A DNA stretch of 64,000 nt from Gymnogyps californianus (Eukaryota > Chordata > Aves > Accipitriformes > Cathartidae), in NCBI RefSeq assembly GCF_018139145.2, contig NC_059473.1, positions 62,912,707-62,976,706 on the forward strand. The letters run 5' to 3'. A model generated the notes under the pieces. That model was not told the DNA's origin and made no database searches. It saw only the letters and a list, made by a program, of their open reading frames with translations. Position numbers and translations under genes: made by a program. Position 1 is the stretch's first letter. Each line of letters starts with the position of its first letter. Below, in pieces: positions 24,720 through 37,650 of this stretch.

Positions 24720-25310
24720 AGGAACGCAGAACAGCTATTCTGGGTCAGATCAAGGTCCTTTTTACCCAGTAGCTTATTTCTGACAGAAGTTAGTTGGGGG
24801 TTCTTAAAGAAAGGGTAGAAAGAGTATAGTGCCCCTTCCTCTGGAATCTCTCACAGTTTCTATTAATTTGCAGACTAGGTATTTCCTGAGACGGTGGTTT
24901 TACCTTTATGTATTCAGTAACACCTGACAGATTTTTCTTCTGTGAATGTATTTCATTCCTTTTGAAGCTTTTTATGCTTTTGACCTTCACAACCATCCTG
25001 TGGCAGCAAGTTCCACAGCTGAGTTGCACACAAACAAAAGAAAATACTTCTTCATACAGTTTTAGCTTCTTTTTGCTTATGTTTTTGATGCTACCTACCT
25101 TTTGTACTGTGAGAAACACTGCATAAGCATTCCCTATTTTCTCCCCACAATTCATGATTCCTTATGCATTGAGCATGTCCTCTCTCAGCTGTTTTTATTT
25201 CAGTCTACAGTGGACTATTCTATTTAATCTTTCTCCCTATATGACCTTTGGTCATACTGATTGCCCTTCTCTGTACCAATTCCATTTCTGCTCTACCCTG
25301 AAATACAAGC
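24720..25310 (-). mobile_element. Ancient CR1-type LINE fossil
   Basis: The plus strand reads, in order, CTGGGTCAGATCAAGGTCCT, ACCCAGTAGCTTATTTCTGA, CCTTCACAACCATCCTGTGG, CAGCAAGTTCCACAG, AAAATACTTCTTCATACAG, TTCTCCCCACAATTCATGAT and GCCCTTCTCTGTACCAATTC. This is the reverse complement layout of old amniote CR1 elements, familiar from turtles and crocodilians, from the 3' end back into the reverse-transcriptase tail. It is far more diverged than the CR1 at 48.56 kb. Boundaries are approximate. Confidence 0.75.
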
Positions 25311-28300
25311 GTTTGGGAAGAAGAGTGAATACATGGGAAAAGGCAGCATGAAGATTTGAACTAGAAAAGCTCTCTTTCTTCTATCAGACTCTACTGAAAA
25401 AGCTTCAAGGGGAAAGGAAATTACAAGTAACTGTGGAGTTAAGCTTAATATCACAAGAGTTCCAAGTTGGCCAGAAAGCTAAACTTCAGAGCACTCCTTG
25501 TGTCCCACTTTTCTCCCTGTAATCCAGGGGATTCCCATAGTCTTAATCTATGGAAAGAGAGCTTAAAAGTGTAACAGCAGTACATTCAAGGGCTGAATAC
25601 AAAAGTCAGGATTGTACCATCTGACCATCATATATTTGGAATATGCAAAATGGGCAAAACCAAACTCTCTGAAGCTGTGTCTAGAAAGAGACTGAACTGA
25701 TTACTTGTCATATAGCTGTATGAAACGTAGGTCACTCAAAGTTACAAATGCATTATACATATTTGGGTCCATAAACTGCTTTGAAATCTGTTGTGGCCTT
25801 TGACTGAGAAAAAGATGTCTCTCATTATGAGGAAACAAGGACATCATGGCATCTACAGCTGTCAGATGCTTGTGATGCAAAGTCAAGAAAGGTCGGCGAG
25901 ACCTAACTAAATACATCTCTGCTGGCCAGGAAATGGATTGTGATTTGCATACCCTGTTTGGTGTTAAGCATATAAATAAATGGGTTGAAGTACTAGAAAT
26001 ACTCCTAGAAAAGCTGAAATTGTGTAAGTTTTCAACCTAATATGCTCTTTTAAAAATAGATAAATAAGTTTTCATGCCACTATTTCAAATTTTAATGTAT
26101 GACTCCTCTGTGGCAGATCCCTGAATTTGTTAAGTATAGTGCAAAGTAAAGAGAAGCACAAACAGACAGGTTAAATAGAAGTTTATTTAATAGCGTTGAT
26201 TTGCAGATTCTGTTCTGCCACAGATAGATCAATCTGAAGTGAATTCCCTGGTTTCAGGGGAATGTTGTCAGTTCTACAATGCAATAGTGGCAAAATTCAA
26301 GTCAGAGCCTTCTTTTTATGCATTCATATAATATTCACATATAAAGACTAAATATGAGAAAACTTCTCCCTTTTCTTCTCCATGCTGCCCCCAAGCTCTC
26401 TGAGATGTGGTTTGACTCTGTTAGTCAATGGTGCTTATTTTGCCAACTTTAAAGACCAACTTAGAAGATTTAAAAGATAAAATGTTCTGAATTAAGAGAG
26501 CAAGTTAGCTCCAGAACATAGTTTGGTTCTTACTCAGTATGCTTTTTTCTTCACAATAATAAGTGGGAACTTATTTCAAGGAAGGTAAGCCGTGGACTCC
26601 AAAAGCTCTTCCAAAGGGTGTGAGGATCTATTACTCCCCATATGCTCTTGTCCCTGCAGACACTACTTCTCATCGTCTCAAAGGTAGAACATGTTCAGTA
26701 CTTCCAACATGAATTAGGGGACTATCAATTACTTATACATCTCTCTGCCATCTGACTAGGTACAGGACTGAGTTCCTGAATTTGACACTTAAATTGCAAA
26801 TTAACAGTAAAGTCGACCTGTAAGGAGACCTGTGGTATAGTCACATGCTTGGAGGCTTTCTTGGAATGTTATTCAAGAGAGCAGTTTGCTATAAACTGAC
26901 CAATGAACTTGCATATTGAGTGATGAGCTTTTATATTTCACTACTAGTATTAATCAATGTGAAATCAATGCTCAGATTGTTATTGGCATATACTTTCTGG
27001 AGATATAATCAGAGAGAATATAGCATTCAGCTCCCAACTTGCTAAGACCAGACAGTAATTGCCTCTAAGTCATGATCTGAAAATCCAGTGCTAAGTGGAT
27101 ATTGAACCACAAAAAAGCTCTTACTACAGCAATAGTCACACAAGCACATGGCCTTGTAGGCTTCAGGGAGAGCACCGTTATCCAAATGTATCTTTTTTAA
27201 GGCTTTTGGAAATTGCTCTTACATTAAATGGAAAATCTAGCAGAAAGACATAGTGTTTCCCAGCATGTATTTTGAAAAGGGATTTCAAAGAATGGCATTG
27301 CAGAGTTCTGTGTTTGGATTTCAGTAGCTTCCAGATCAAATATGCTCAGTGTATAAATGAAAAACCTTAGGGAAAAAGGGATCTAATAACCAAGGCTACA
27401 GATTCATCTGGTTTCTAGTAGTCAAACTGGATTCCTTGCTATCTACTGTATACTATAGGGTAAGCAGAAAGAAAAAAAGATGAAAATGTTTGGGAGATTA
27501 TTAAAATGATGGTCCTTTAAAGAACAATAACTATTTATAGGGATAGAGTGTGAATATATTTTGTTGGCTTGATCTTAAACATACCTAGCAGCAGTCTTGC
27601 TTTCAGTACTACTGTAAGCCTCACTGATTTCAGCGGTACATGATTGGACCTATGCAACTGTTTTCCCTCATGTTTTATTGCCACAATTGCAAGCAGCAGA
27701 ACTGTCTGATTTCAGGTCTCACTGATATGGAAAGAAAGGGGCTTTTCTACCATAGCCCTTTACTTTTGCAATGTGCTCTCTTTCTCCTTTGATCTATAAG
27801 AGCTTAGGTTGCTGCACAGTAGCTGCACTGGCTTGCCCACTTTTTTTTTTTTCTGGGCCTGTAAAGGATAGGGAGATAGGAATAGTAGGAAGCCAGACCA
27901 CTGGACTGAAGAGGGTTGTTCTTCTATCAGAGGATAAGGTATCTTTTTGCCTTTTCAGGTACTTAATTTCTCAGAATAATTTTGTGTATGTGGCATATTT
28001 TACAAAAAGACATTAGATGTTAACACATAAGTTCTTCTGTGTAAAATTTAAACACCAATGAATGTTCAGATGTGTACAATAACATTTGATGTTTAGCTTG
28101 CATTAAAGATGCTCTGAATTAGTATTGCTATGATTTCCTGACAGCTAGTTTACAAGAGGTGATGACTCTGGCCTCTTTTCTTTTTCATCTGTCTTTGCTA
28201 TCCTGTCTCATATATTCTCGTATTTAGTTAGAATGTACACACAAAAGCACAGATATTAAAAGACCATGGAGGTGCAGCCTGTGCATTGTGATGAAGTCTA

Positions 28301-31300
28301 GGTGCTCATCCAGCTTCATGCCTCCTCACAGTCCCAGCCTCCTTGTTCACGCTGCCCAGTTCTGCCCTAGCTCCTCTGTGCTTCATCACATCTCTCTTTT
28401 CTGCAGGTGCTTTCAGCTATTCTCACTGCCTTCCTGTCCCATACTTCTTGCCAGGCCAGTTCGCCTTGTACGAGCATCAGCCTGCCTTGCCTCTTGCCGA
28501 TGTCTGACCTCAGTCAGCCCTTCTGTCTATGGTTTTTTTCTTTAAAAAAAAATGAAATCTAACCCTTCGTAGATCTTTAGAGTTAGATGACATACTCCTG
28601 TATGTTGGACAGTTCTAGTCTGAATTAAGTTAGAGTAACTTGGATTGAGCTATGTGTTACTGCAGTACTCTCTGTTTAGGACATGAGTAACCAATTTATT
28701 TCTAGGTTGGGCAGTGCTAAGTCACACGGACACCATTATGGTACAAGATAAGCAAGTCTGCTTGCTCTCAGCTCCTGCGTCACACGCTAATGACCGCCTA
28801 CAGGTGTGCAGGTTTACAAATATAGGAAAGCTTGTGTTCAGTCCCTTACAGTGTAGAGTATTAGCATATAACTATAAAAATACTCTTCAGAGATTTTAGC
28901 TGATTGATAAAAACTAGTGACCTTACTGAACATGTGTGGACTGATTTTTTGAAATTTGGACAGATTTGGACAAGTTTTCAACAATGCAGCAAAAAGCATA
29001 ACCCTGATACATAAGCCACTCATATATTTCATTTTAATTCTTCATGACAACAAACAGGGACAGTACATCTTCTCAAAGAAAGATTATCAGATTGTATTAA
29101 CATGGGCAAAACATTATCTTCTCTCTTTTGTCTAGAAATAGTGAAACTAATCTGATCAAAATGCAAAGCAATCACGCCTGCTCCCATCCAGATGGAAGAT
29201 TTCAGCCCCAGCTAGTATTTGGCAAAGTGAGTGAAAATGAGATTGTACTGTGGCAGTTGCCCGGTAACCTGAAGGTGGTCCTACCTATAATGCCAGCCAA
29301 CTTTATAAATGACATATATATTACAGATACAATATTTATTTCATGCAGTCACAGGTCATTAGTAATGAGAATATTGTTCGTTTAATTTACTGTGCCTTTT
29401 CTGATCTGTGTGGAAGATGAAAACATTATCTTCTTAAATACCAAGAGTCTAACTTGAATAATTTCTTCATTTGGGAACAAATTAGTCCAATAGTTGCTCA
29501 AGTCAAGGGTAAGCTGATCTTTATGGTGCAGAAGAACAGAGCATCATTGACTCATTAACGAATAGTGATGTAGATATCAGAATAAGAGGATTTAGTCATG
29601 TTGCCTAAGGGTGTATAAATACAAAGTATATGAAATATAAATCATTGTATCTTTTTTTTTTAATTAAGCTCTGAAGTTCCATTTGTTTCCATTCAGCCTT
29701 GTGCAAAATTTTGTAAAATAATTTACTGTTATTGGCCACTGAATGAAGACACACCTTCCTGCAGCAAGGGTCAATCACCGTTACAGGATTTCCCTTCAGA
29801 AGTGGAAGCAAGTCCTGTAGCTACCACAATCCTTCCCAATAACACAAGTTAACATACCTCACATATTTCATGCAGTTGCCAGATGCTTCAGTGTATGTGC
29901 ATGCACTCTACCTTCTGAGGAGGGCAGCAGCAATTCCTGTATTCTCTGCCTTCATTCATATATATACCACAATTTAGTCTCTAGTTTCATAATCCAAAGA
30001 GAAAATCAAACGTCTGGATGCTAATTAAATTTTATTAACTTAATTAACTTAAAGAGAAATTCAAGGAATAGGTATACTGCTTGTTAATCTTTTCATTAAT
30101 GACCTTTCCCCATTATGCTCACAATGAATCCAGTTCTACAGGAATCTGCATTCCACAGATGAATACAACACATTAGATTATAATTTCATTTCTGAAGGGA
30201 AAACCCTTAAATGGGCATTACAGTGATTTATGATATGTTGTATGGATGGTTCATGTCTTTTGTCTTTCTGCTTAACAACGCAGAAAAAATACCATATAAC
30301 AAGCTGCATGTCGATACGAGGATTTATCACTGAGTGCAAAATGTAAGCTTCCCACGGATGATGCATCTTTATTGACACCTGCGTGTGCTGAATCTCGTAA
30401 CTTTTTTTCCCCCTCCTAATTATTTGCCCCGTTAATCTATTCACCTCAATGCTTTCTGATAGTTGTTCTCTAGCAAGTTAGCTGCATAGATTTCCCAAAT
30501 TCTCACATGGCCAGAAAACCACAATCTTCACATTTGTGTTTGTTTAACTTTTTCCTTGTTGAACATGGCACTGGGACATATTTTCAATGAATGCCTTCTG
30601 TGCTTCTCAGATATCTCACAGCCTTGCTGTGGTGTTCGGTTACCTACAAAAGCCATTTATTGCCTCACGCATTCCTCCACCATGGGCATTATCCCTTAAA
30701 TAATTCACACCCCGTTGTGCCTTACTGCCTGAGCTGCGAACAGTATAAAAAATATTTAAGGACAGTCTTTACATAAAGCTCACATAATTTCATATAAGTA
30801 CAGTTGAACCCTCTTGTGGAGTCAGGTTTGCTTGAAGAAAACTCCAGCTCAGCAGGAAATTTACTGTGTCGTGTGTGAACTGTTTTCCTCATGATTTGTG
30901 TCTGAATCATGAGAAAGAACATCTTCAGTGCAAGCTGCATTGTTGGCGGAGCATATACAGGCAGTTAAATCACTTTTATCTCCTTGATGCTCTTGTGATT
31001 TGTTCTTTTTGTTTGGTTGGGGTTTTTTTTCCATTTACAATCGGGGGCAGAGCAGATGGCAAAGGCTTAGCTTGATGTAACAGGTCCATAAAATAAGCAA
31101 AGCTGTCAGTGAGCCTTCTCTCCAGCAGGCCTATTTCACTTTCAGAAGGATTTTTCTTCCACTGGAATGAACCTCAAAAAAAATATGACTGTAGGAAGAA
31201 ACGAGTAGCTCTATGAGCAGCAAAAGTTAACAGTTCTGAGGTTCTCTCTGAGCTCACTGTAGAGCTTCTCTTTAGGGGAGGAAGGTGATATGTTGGGATT

Positions 31301-31579
31301 CTCTCCTCCACAAGGCAATGTGTTTTGGCGAAACTTGTAGGAATGCCTCAGTTTTGCTGCTTCTGCTCTTCTGTCATTAAAAGGTGTTTTGGGGAAGTAG
31401 GGAGTGGCAGGAAGCTGTCAAAGTCATAGAGACATCAGCACTGCCTGTGTTCATGGCTTGATAAAGCCAATCATATCGTCAAGTGCAGTCTCATTAAGTT
31501 TTTCTCATCAAGTTCCAAAAGAAAAAAAAAACAACCTTAGATGTTTGCTCCCATAGGATTTGAGCTAATTCCTAAATAT

Positions 31580-31603
31580 CTTCTGAAGTTGTAACTTCAG
31601 AAG
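31580..31603. repeat. 24-bp palindrome
   Basis: The arms CTTCTGAAGTT and AACTTCAGAAG are perfect 11-base reverse complements separated by GT. No transcription unit is recognised nearby. It could be a dimeric factor site or only a chance palindrome. Confidence 0.95.
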
Positions 31604-31744
31604 CTATTTCTGCTGTTATTTCTGCTGCCAGGGGTGTCCAGCGTGTGCCAACATATACAACCGTCTACAGATAGACATTAAAGACAGGCTTTACCCCAAA
31701 ACACTATCTAAACAGGAAACACAGGTAAAGCAAACTTTAATTTT

Positions 31745-31900
31745 GCTTATTTCTTAGCTAAAGAAATGATGGCATGGACTGCTTAAATGATTTGCCCAAG
31801 GCCACACACAGTCTGAGGAAGAGCTATGTCTGAGGCAGAGCTGTAAACACAAAACTTCTCCTGAGCCACAGTTCAGTGCATTCGCCACAGTTTATCCTTC
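31745..31900 (-). mobile_element. MIR-like SINE fossil
   Basis: The plus strand reads TTAAATGATTTGCCCAAGGC, CACACACAGTCTGAGG, GAGGCAGAGCTG, CTTCTCCTGAGCCACAG and TTCAGTGCATTCGCCACAG. It follows the reverse-complement MIR family order (TTAAGTGACTTGCCCAAGGT, CACACAG, GGCAGAGC, CTGACTCCCAG, CAGTGCTCTTTCCACTA) over about 150 bp. This is the best-preserved of the MIR-like fossils in the window. Confidence 0.6.
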
Positions 31901-34900
31901 CTTTTCAGAGTACTACCATGTAGTAACACATTATTCAAAGTTGCTGACAAGTCTGAATAGCTCTTTTTCTAACAAATGAAGGAGTGGCAGTTGGCAAAAA
32001 GTAATAATAGCACTGGGCAGCAAAGATTATAACTGCCTGTGCCATGCATTGTATTATACATTTTATCTTTAAATGCTCCCTTAGAGAAGCACACACAAGA
32101 ATACAAAGGAAACTGAAATCTGACACCTGCCTATAATTTATAATACTCATTATATTTTTGGGACAGCCATCTCTTGGCAAGGTAAGTTCTTTTATTTATA
32201 GGCAGGGGCTGCTCATGATTTGCATGCTAATGCATTCACATCTGCAAAGCCTATAAATTAGCCTCCAGCTCATTACGGCAATGCCATTGTCCTCCTTGCC
32301 AGTATGTAATCTGATCCCAAATGTTTCAGATGTCCACAAGATAAAACCAGCCTGAGGGAAGAGCTTCACTGTTGCAGTATTAGCACACCAAAAAGTATCT
32401 TCCCCTCTGCCCCCCGCAAAAAGAAAATAACATAAAATGACTGGAGGAGAGGAAACCGCTGTTTCAGAAAGATGAGCCCAAAAGCCTAACACTCAAGAAA
32501 CTGGAAAGCTGTTGCTATGTTTTGAGGTGCTTCTGCCAGTGCAGCCAAAAGAATGAATTTATAGCAGCTTTTTAATGGGCTCCCAATAAAATTATCTTCA
32601 CAGAAGATTAAGTCACTTGGCTGTGAATCCTGATTGTATCCTAACGTGTCATACATGAACACTGGTGTTACTATTACCGTTTAAATTCTGGTTATGCCTA
32701 GCTATCTGAAACAGACACTGAGGTCCTTCTTTTCGGTGAGTCTTATAAAGGCAGCGCGTACTTTCAGGTAGTCAAGAGTTTACAATTATGTCAAGATTTT
32801 GCCCCATCGTTAAGCTGGCAAAAAGATGAAATGCAGCATAGACAAAGCAGGCTCATAGAGCACATATCCTCTCGCATCCAGCTGTGCAGATGCCTCCTAT
32901 GTTAATTCACTCTGTCAAAGCTAACTGGATGGTACAAGATTGCTGGGCCCACAAGTTCAGCTTCTGAAATCTCTGCAGGCTCAACTGTGCTACTGTGGGT
33001 AGGGTGAAGAGGACTCTCCACCAACCTCAGACAAACACTGGCTCACTCTTGTAACTTCCATCTGATTACCTTTAACTGTGCTGAGACACATAGACATACC
33101 CATCCTTAAAAAAAAGTGAAACCCTTACAACCCCAAACCCCAAACCCTACCTACATCATTGGAAAGATCTTAAACAGGGTGACAGAGCTGCTGTCAGCAA
33201 GCTGTCACCCACTGCCCAGACTTGCTTGTGCATTACCCTACTGCTTGCATCCTCTGGCATTTTCATCTCTTCTTCCCAACCTCTCCACCTACTCTTCCCT
33301 GGTTGTAGAGCCCTCAGAAACCTCCCTTCTTCGCTGGCCTACTGCTATAGGTAAATGACTGTAAATGAGAAGAAGACCTGAAACAGGAGAGCTTCAGCTG
33401 AGGCTTCAGAGTGGGAGGGGGCAAGGCACAGGTCACTACACAAGTGTGATGCTGGATTCAGGATCTGGATGTACCTGCATGCAGGAGATGCAGCAGTACA
33501 TTGAATTTCTTTATTGAATTCTAGTTGATAATAATAGCTGGTTATTTATTTATTTACCTGTAACTCTCTTGTTTGTCAGAGTAGGTGGGAGAGAAGCAGA
33601 AAAATAGGACTCTGCATGAGTCATAACCCAGAAAAAGCTCTTCTGAGAATACAGCTCACACTGCTCTGCAGCATAGCCCAGGTGATAAGCATCAGTGTTG
33701 CTGTTGTCTCCATGTTGTCGGTCTCATATTACCATGAATGACAAGATTCACTATGATGTATTCAAATGGGGCTGTAGGTAAGGATAGGTAGGGACTTCTC
33801 CATTTCATTTTCTTATATTTGTCTTTTTCATACTACCATAAGAAAGAGGAAATGGAGCATAAAGAAAAATAACTACTTGTTTAGAACAAATATAGAAATA
33901 TAGAAAAAAAGGTGTTACTTCTACATCCAGGGTTTTGACCTCAATTCTGTTCAAATGTACTTTTGATCTTGCAAAGAATTGCACAAGGCTAGATCCAGCT
34001 GTGGGGCCCAGGGAGTGTTTGTACATCTCTGCTGCTTATCCCACTACACAAGTGGGCAGTGCCCATGTGTGAGCCACAGCCCTGTCACCCTCTGTCACCC
34101 CTGCAACTGGCAGATAGCTGGCAGGTCTTTCTTTTAAACATAGAACAGTCCCAGCGAACTCTGTGGGACCTTCCTAGCTAAGAGCTGGGCACAGAGTGAG
34201 GGAACAAGAGGGCCTGGTGTTCTCACTGAAATCTGCAGTTCCAGCACGTGTTTAAAGGCAGCCTTCCTGCCCATGTTAGGAGCCAGGCTGCTCAGTGCTG
34301 AGTCTGCGATGAACTTCTCACAGACGGGCCCTGGAGCAGTCACTGCTGGATGAGGACCACTGGCTGCATCCACGCTGCTCTGAACGTGCCAAGCTGGGGG
34401 TGGCAGCGAGCACTGATCTGGGTACCTCTCCTCCTCGCATCTGCCTCACCCAGAAGCTGAAGACCATTTGGGGCTGCTGAGGTGCCAGACGTATGAGGTG
34501 CTGCATGTCCCACAGAGAGCGAGCAAGCTCTGGCTGTGTCTGGAGCTGCCCTTGTAAGCTGCATCTCTGCACAGGCACCGCATCTTGCCCACCGGGCTCC
34601 TCTGGCCCTGTGGCAGACTGTGCCAACAGAGTCTGAGTAGTTGCAAGAGATTCCAGTATTTGAGTAGTTTATCAATGCTTCCCATGTTTACTGTGTTTCT
34701 TCTTTTCCCAGCAGAATGGAGGATGGAATACACTGGGCACTGTTCAGACACTGCACTGAAAAGTATAGTGATTCCCTAGACAGAGCCGATGCCCATCCTG
34801 TTTCTAATTGCATTCATTTTCTAAACATGGCATAATTGCCTTTACAACAGTATGTGTGGGAAAAAAGATCTTGGTAGCATTTTTATTCAGATCAGCTGTG

Positions 34901-36770
34901 ATAAATTCTCGTTTTCTCTTTCCTCTGCCTATTGTGCTTTTCTTTAAAATTTTGCTGAACCTATATTTTGGACCTAGTTCCTTCATGCTTTGTATTACAG
35001 AGATCCAAGGAATTATTTCTTCACAAATGGTGGCAAAAAAAAAAGCATGCGAAGGCTAGAAACAGGCATGCTGTAAAGACGGTTTAAAAACATACATTTT
35101 CCTCTGTGTGTATTTAACAGTTTCCATCTTTGCCATATGTTCTTTCCCTCATCAATTTGCCTTTTAGATTGTTCTTTAACACTTGCCTATTTTCTTGCCT
35201 CTGCAACAGAAGGGAAGTTGATCTTTCATTTGTTCCACAAATATTCCTTATTGTCCCAGGTTTTATTACCCCATCTGTTATTGTGTGATCAGTTGAAGTC
35301 TCTCATGGTCTCACTTTTCCAACTGATCATACTATACCACAGGTTATATTTCAATTTAACTGCTATCTACTGTATGATGTGTAAACTAGAAAGAGAGGAG
35401 CAAAAAGAGGAGGATATTTTCCCCCTGCCTACCATTCCTCTCTTTCTGTGTAAGCACGTATCTTCAGTGCTTACTTGTTATCGGTGACAGCGTTTAAACT
35501 AAATCCCTCATCTCCACTCCTTTCTACATGAATCCGATGCTTCCATCTCAGTGTTTACTACTTTAAAGCACAAAAGTGTTTACAGAACAAGCTCACCAAC
35601 ACTTGAGAGAAACGGGTAGATACTGTCACACTTCATGAGCTGAAGCAACACTTCCCTGCAGCACCCTTGCCAAAATGGAAACTTCTCCCCCCAAGCACAG
35701 TGTTTCCCTGTTCTCCCCCCTCCATCTCCCAGCCCTTTCCTACTGCTCCCAACACTTACTCTTGGTCATGCATGGTTGTGTTAAATGTGCCTGTGTGTAG
35801 TTTTAAAATTACTTTTTCTGCCATTTTTTTAGGCATTTACAGACACTATCTTCTGCAAAGTCCTCTTTCATCTTCCTGCATTCAGCTCTGTCTATCATAG
35901 CAAGGTGCTCGAGAACGACATGCTTTTAGAATTAGAGGTACAGTACTGTTTCTGCAAGGGGAAGCTAACCCTGTAAGTGTGATCAAGCTGATTTGAAGAA
36001 GGTGAGTCTTTTGCAGCAGGACAAATAGATGGAAATTACTCCTATCTGTCCAGCACTATGGGAGAGAAGAGTCAGCATTATAACTATTTATAACTATTGC
36101 TTTTCATAATAATAGAGCAAAGTGGGTCATTGCCAGGGAGGAACACGGAGGCAGCTCCTGCTGTAACAAGGCTTGGGAGAGATTGTGTAAGAAGCAGCAC
36201 CCCCAATTTGCCCCTGAAAATAATGACTCAAAGTATTGATGTTCATGCATGCTGCGTGAATCCAGTGTGACGTCCACATGTGCTGCTAATTTAGTGTTGT
36301 GATCCCTCATTTGAGCATGTGCTTAAAGACCAGACTGTCTCTTAGAATTCAGGCCTCGGTGGACTGAGCTATTGGGTGAGTCATTTATAAAAGCTAAACA
36401 GGGTCTTCAATATGGAGCTGTGCAATGAAATGTACCCTGTCTGCTTCTGGATGTGCACATGGAGATTAAATTTAACCCAAAAGCTCCTGATGCCGCTGCT
36501 GGGAACCCAGACATCATTTTACAAGAGCTGCCTGTGCTGAGGCTGGAAAGAACAACAAAGGTCTTTACAGTGCTGTGTGGCGAGGTTGAGATGTGCATGG
36601 CTTTACAGAGGGGAAGGGAGAACTGAGGGGAAATACAGATTAATGCAAGCAAATGCAAATATCGGTGGAAAGCTTCTGTAAGTCTATCTAGCCAAGTATG
36701 TTTTCCTCAAGATATTTGAATGAAAAAGTCTTTCTTGATTTGACTCGTTCCTCAAAAATAGTGAGTAAAA

Positions 36771-36790
36771 TATATATATATATATATATA
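36771..36790. repeat. (TA)10 microsatellite
   Basis: This is a perfect 20-bp TA repeat in intergenic DNA about 350 bp before the orphan CpG island. It is simple sequence, with no further meaning seen. Confidence 0.97.
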
Positions 36791-37099
36791 AAACCTCAGT
36801 TCTAAGAATGGACAGCAGGACAGCAGCTTCCAGCTCCCTAAATGAACTCGTACCCACAAATGGAAGGCAGTGCCAAACTCCCGCTGGAAGGCATCAGGCT
36901 CTACCTTACACACGTCTGTGGTGCGGCTGCATGGTCAGGAGCTAACCTCCTAGACTGGATGACTCTCCATCACCAGCGGGCCGACAGCCAGACGTTCCTC
37001 TTCACCTCACCCTCAGCCCAAAACAGCTGCGTGAGAGGAGTGCCACTTTGGGTTCCTGGCCTGCGGTTCCAGGGGGAGTTCAGCACCTAAACATCTCGC

Positions 37100-37650
37100 T
37101 GCTACAGGAGCAGGAATAAGGTGACTTTGTGCCCGTGGAAGGGCCCCGCCGAGCCGGGCCCAGCTGCTCGGGAGGCTGCGCGGTGCCAGGCTGAGAGCCC
37201 GGGGACACGATAAGCCCCTTTGCGGGGAGCTGATTTTGGCGGGAGGCCCCCGCTTGCCCCACCCCCCGGAGCCCATCGCCGGCTTTTTGGCGGTGTTTCC
37301 TGCCCCCTGGTGGTAGGGGCTCGCCGCCGGACCCGGCCCTTCCCCGCGGGCGGCAGCCGGCGGCCCCCCCCCCCCCCCGCTGCACCCGGAAACCTGCAGC
37401 GGGGACCCCCATTCCTCCTGCCGTGCCAGCCGCAAACACGGCAGTGAGCATGTACAGGCATCACATGCCCTTTGAAAAACCGTGGCGTCGTAGGAGAGCT
37501 CTCAGGTCTCAAGCGGAGTTTCGAATCTGGCGCCCGTACTCAGTGTGGCGTGAAGAACTGACAGTATCCCCGCAGATCGGAGTTACAATATTTGCGCTTC
37601 CAGCTTTGTGTCTGATACTGCGCGAATACGACGTTTTCCAAAACGCATCT
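37100..37650. promoter_or_regulatory. Orphan CpG island
   Basis: This is a CpG-rich block about 5 kb upstream of PERP and 17 kb from ARFGEF3. The core at about 37120-37440 is strongly G+C rich. It includes a 15-base C run (37364-37378), while the right shoulder to about 37650 keeps many CpGs at lower G+C. No recognised exon lies in it, and the overlapping frames on the minus strand are compositional. It may be a distal promoter or enhancer of PERP or ARFGEF3, or the promoter of an unannotated non-coding RNA. The island is seen; its role is inference. Confidence 0.6.

Larger units (their letters stand above)
21100..37100. other. Intergenic region between the ARFGEF3 promoter and the orphan CpG island
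   Basis: These 16 kb are AT-rich with no supported gene. They contain T-runs (about 22199-22213 and 27841-27852), an ancient CR1 fossil (about 24720-25310), a MIR-like fossil (about 31745-31900), a 24-bp palindrome (31580-31603), a GC-richer patch at about 34.15-34.65 kb and a (TA)10 repeat (36771-36790). Open frames of up to about 120 codons occur on both strands with no family resemblance or consistent splice signals. Confidence 0.7.

Noticed and set aside
33110..33150. Telomere-like CCCAAA/CCCTTA/CCCTAC stretch
   Set aside because: It has only about four irregular units with none repeated as CCCTAA, too short and degenerate for an interstitial telomere.
37478..37550. tRNA-like box A (TGGCGTCGTAGG) and box B (GTTTCGAATCT) motifs
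   Set aside because: Each box is one or two bases off consensus, but the sequence does not form the acceptor stem or the T-arm stem, so it is not a tRNA gene.
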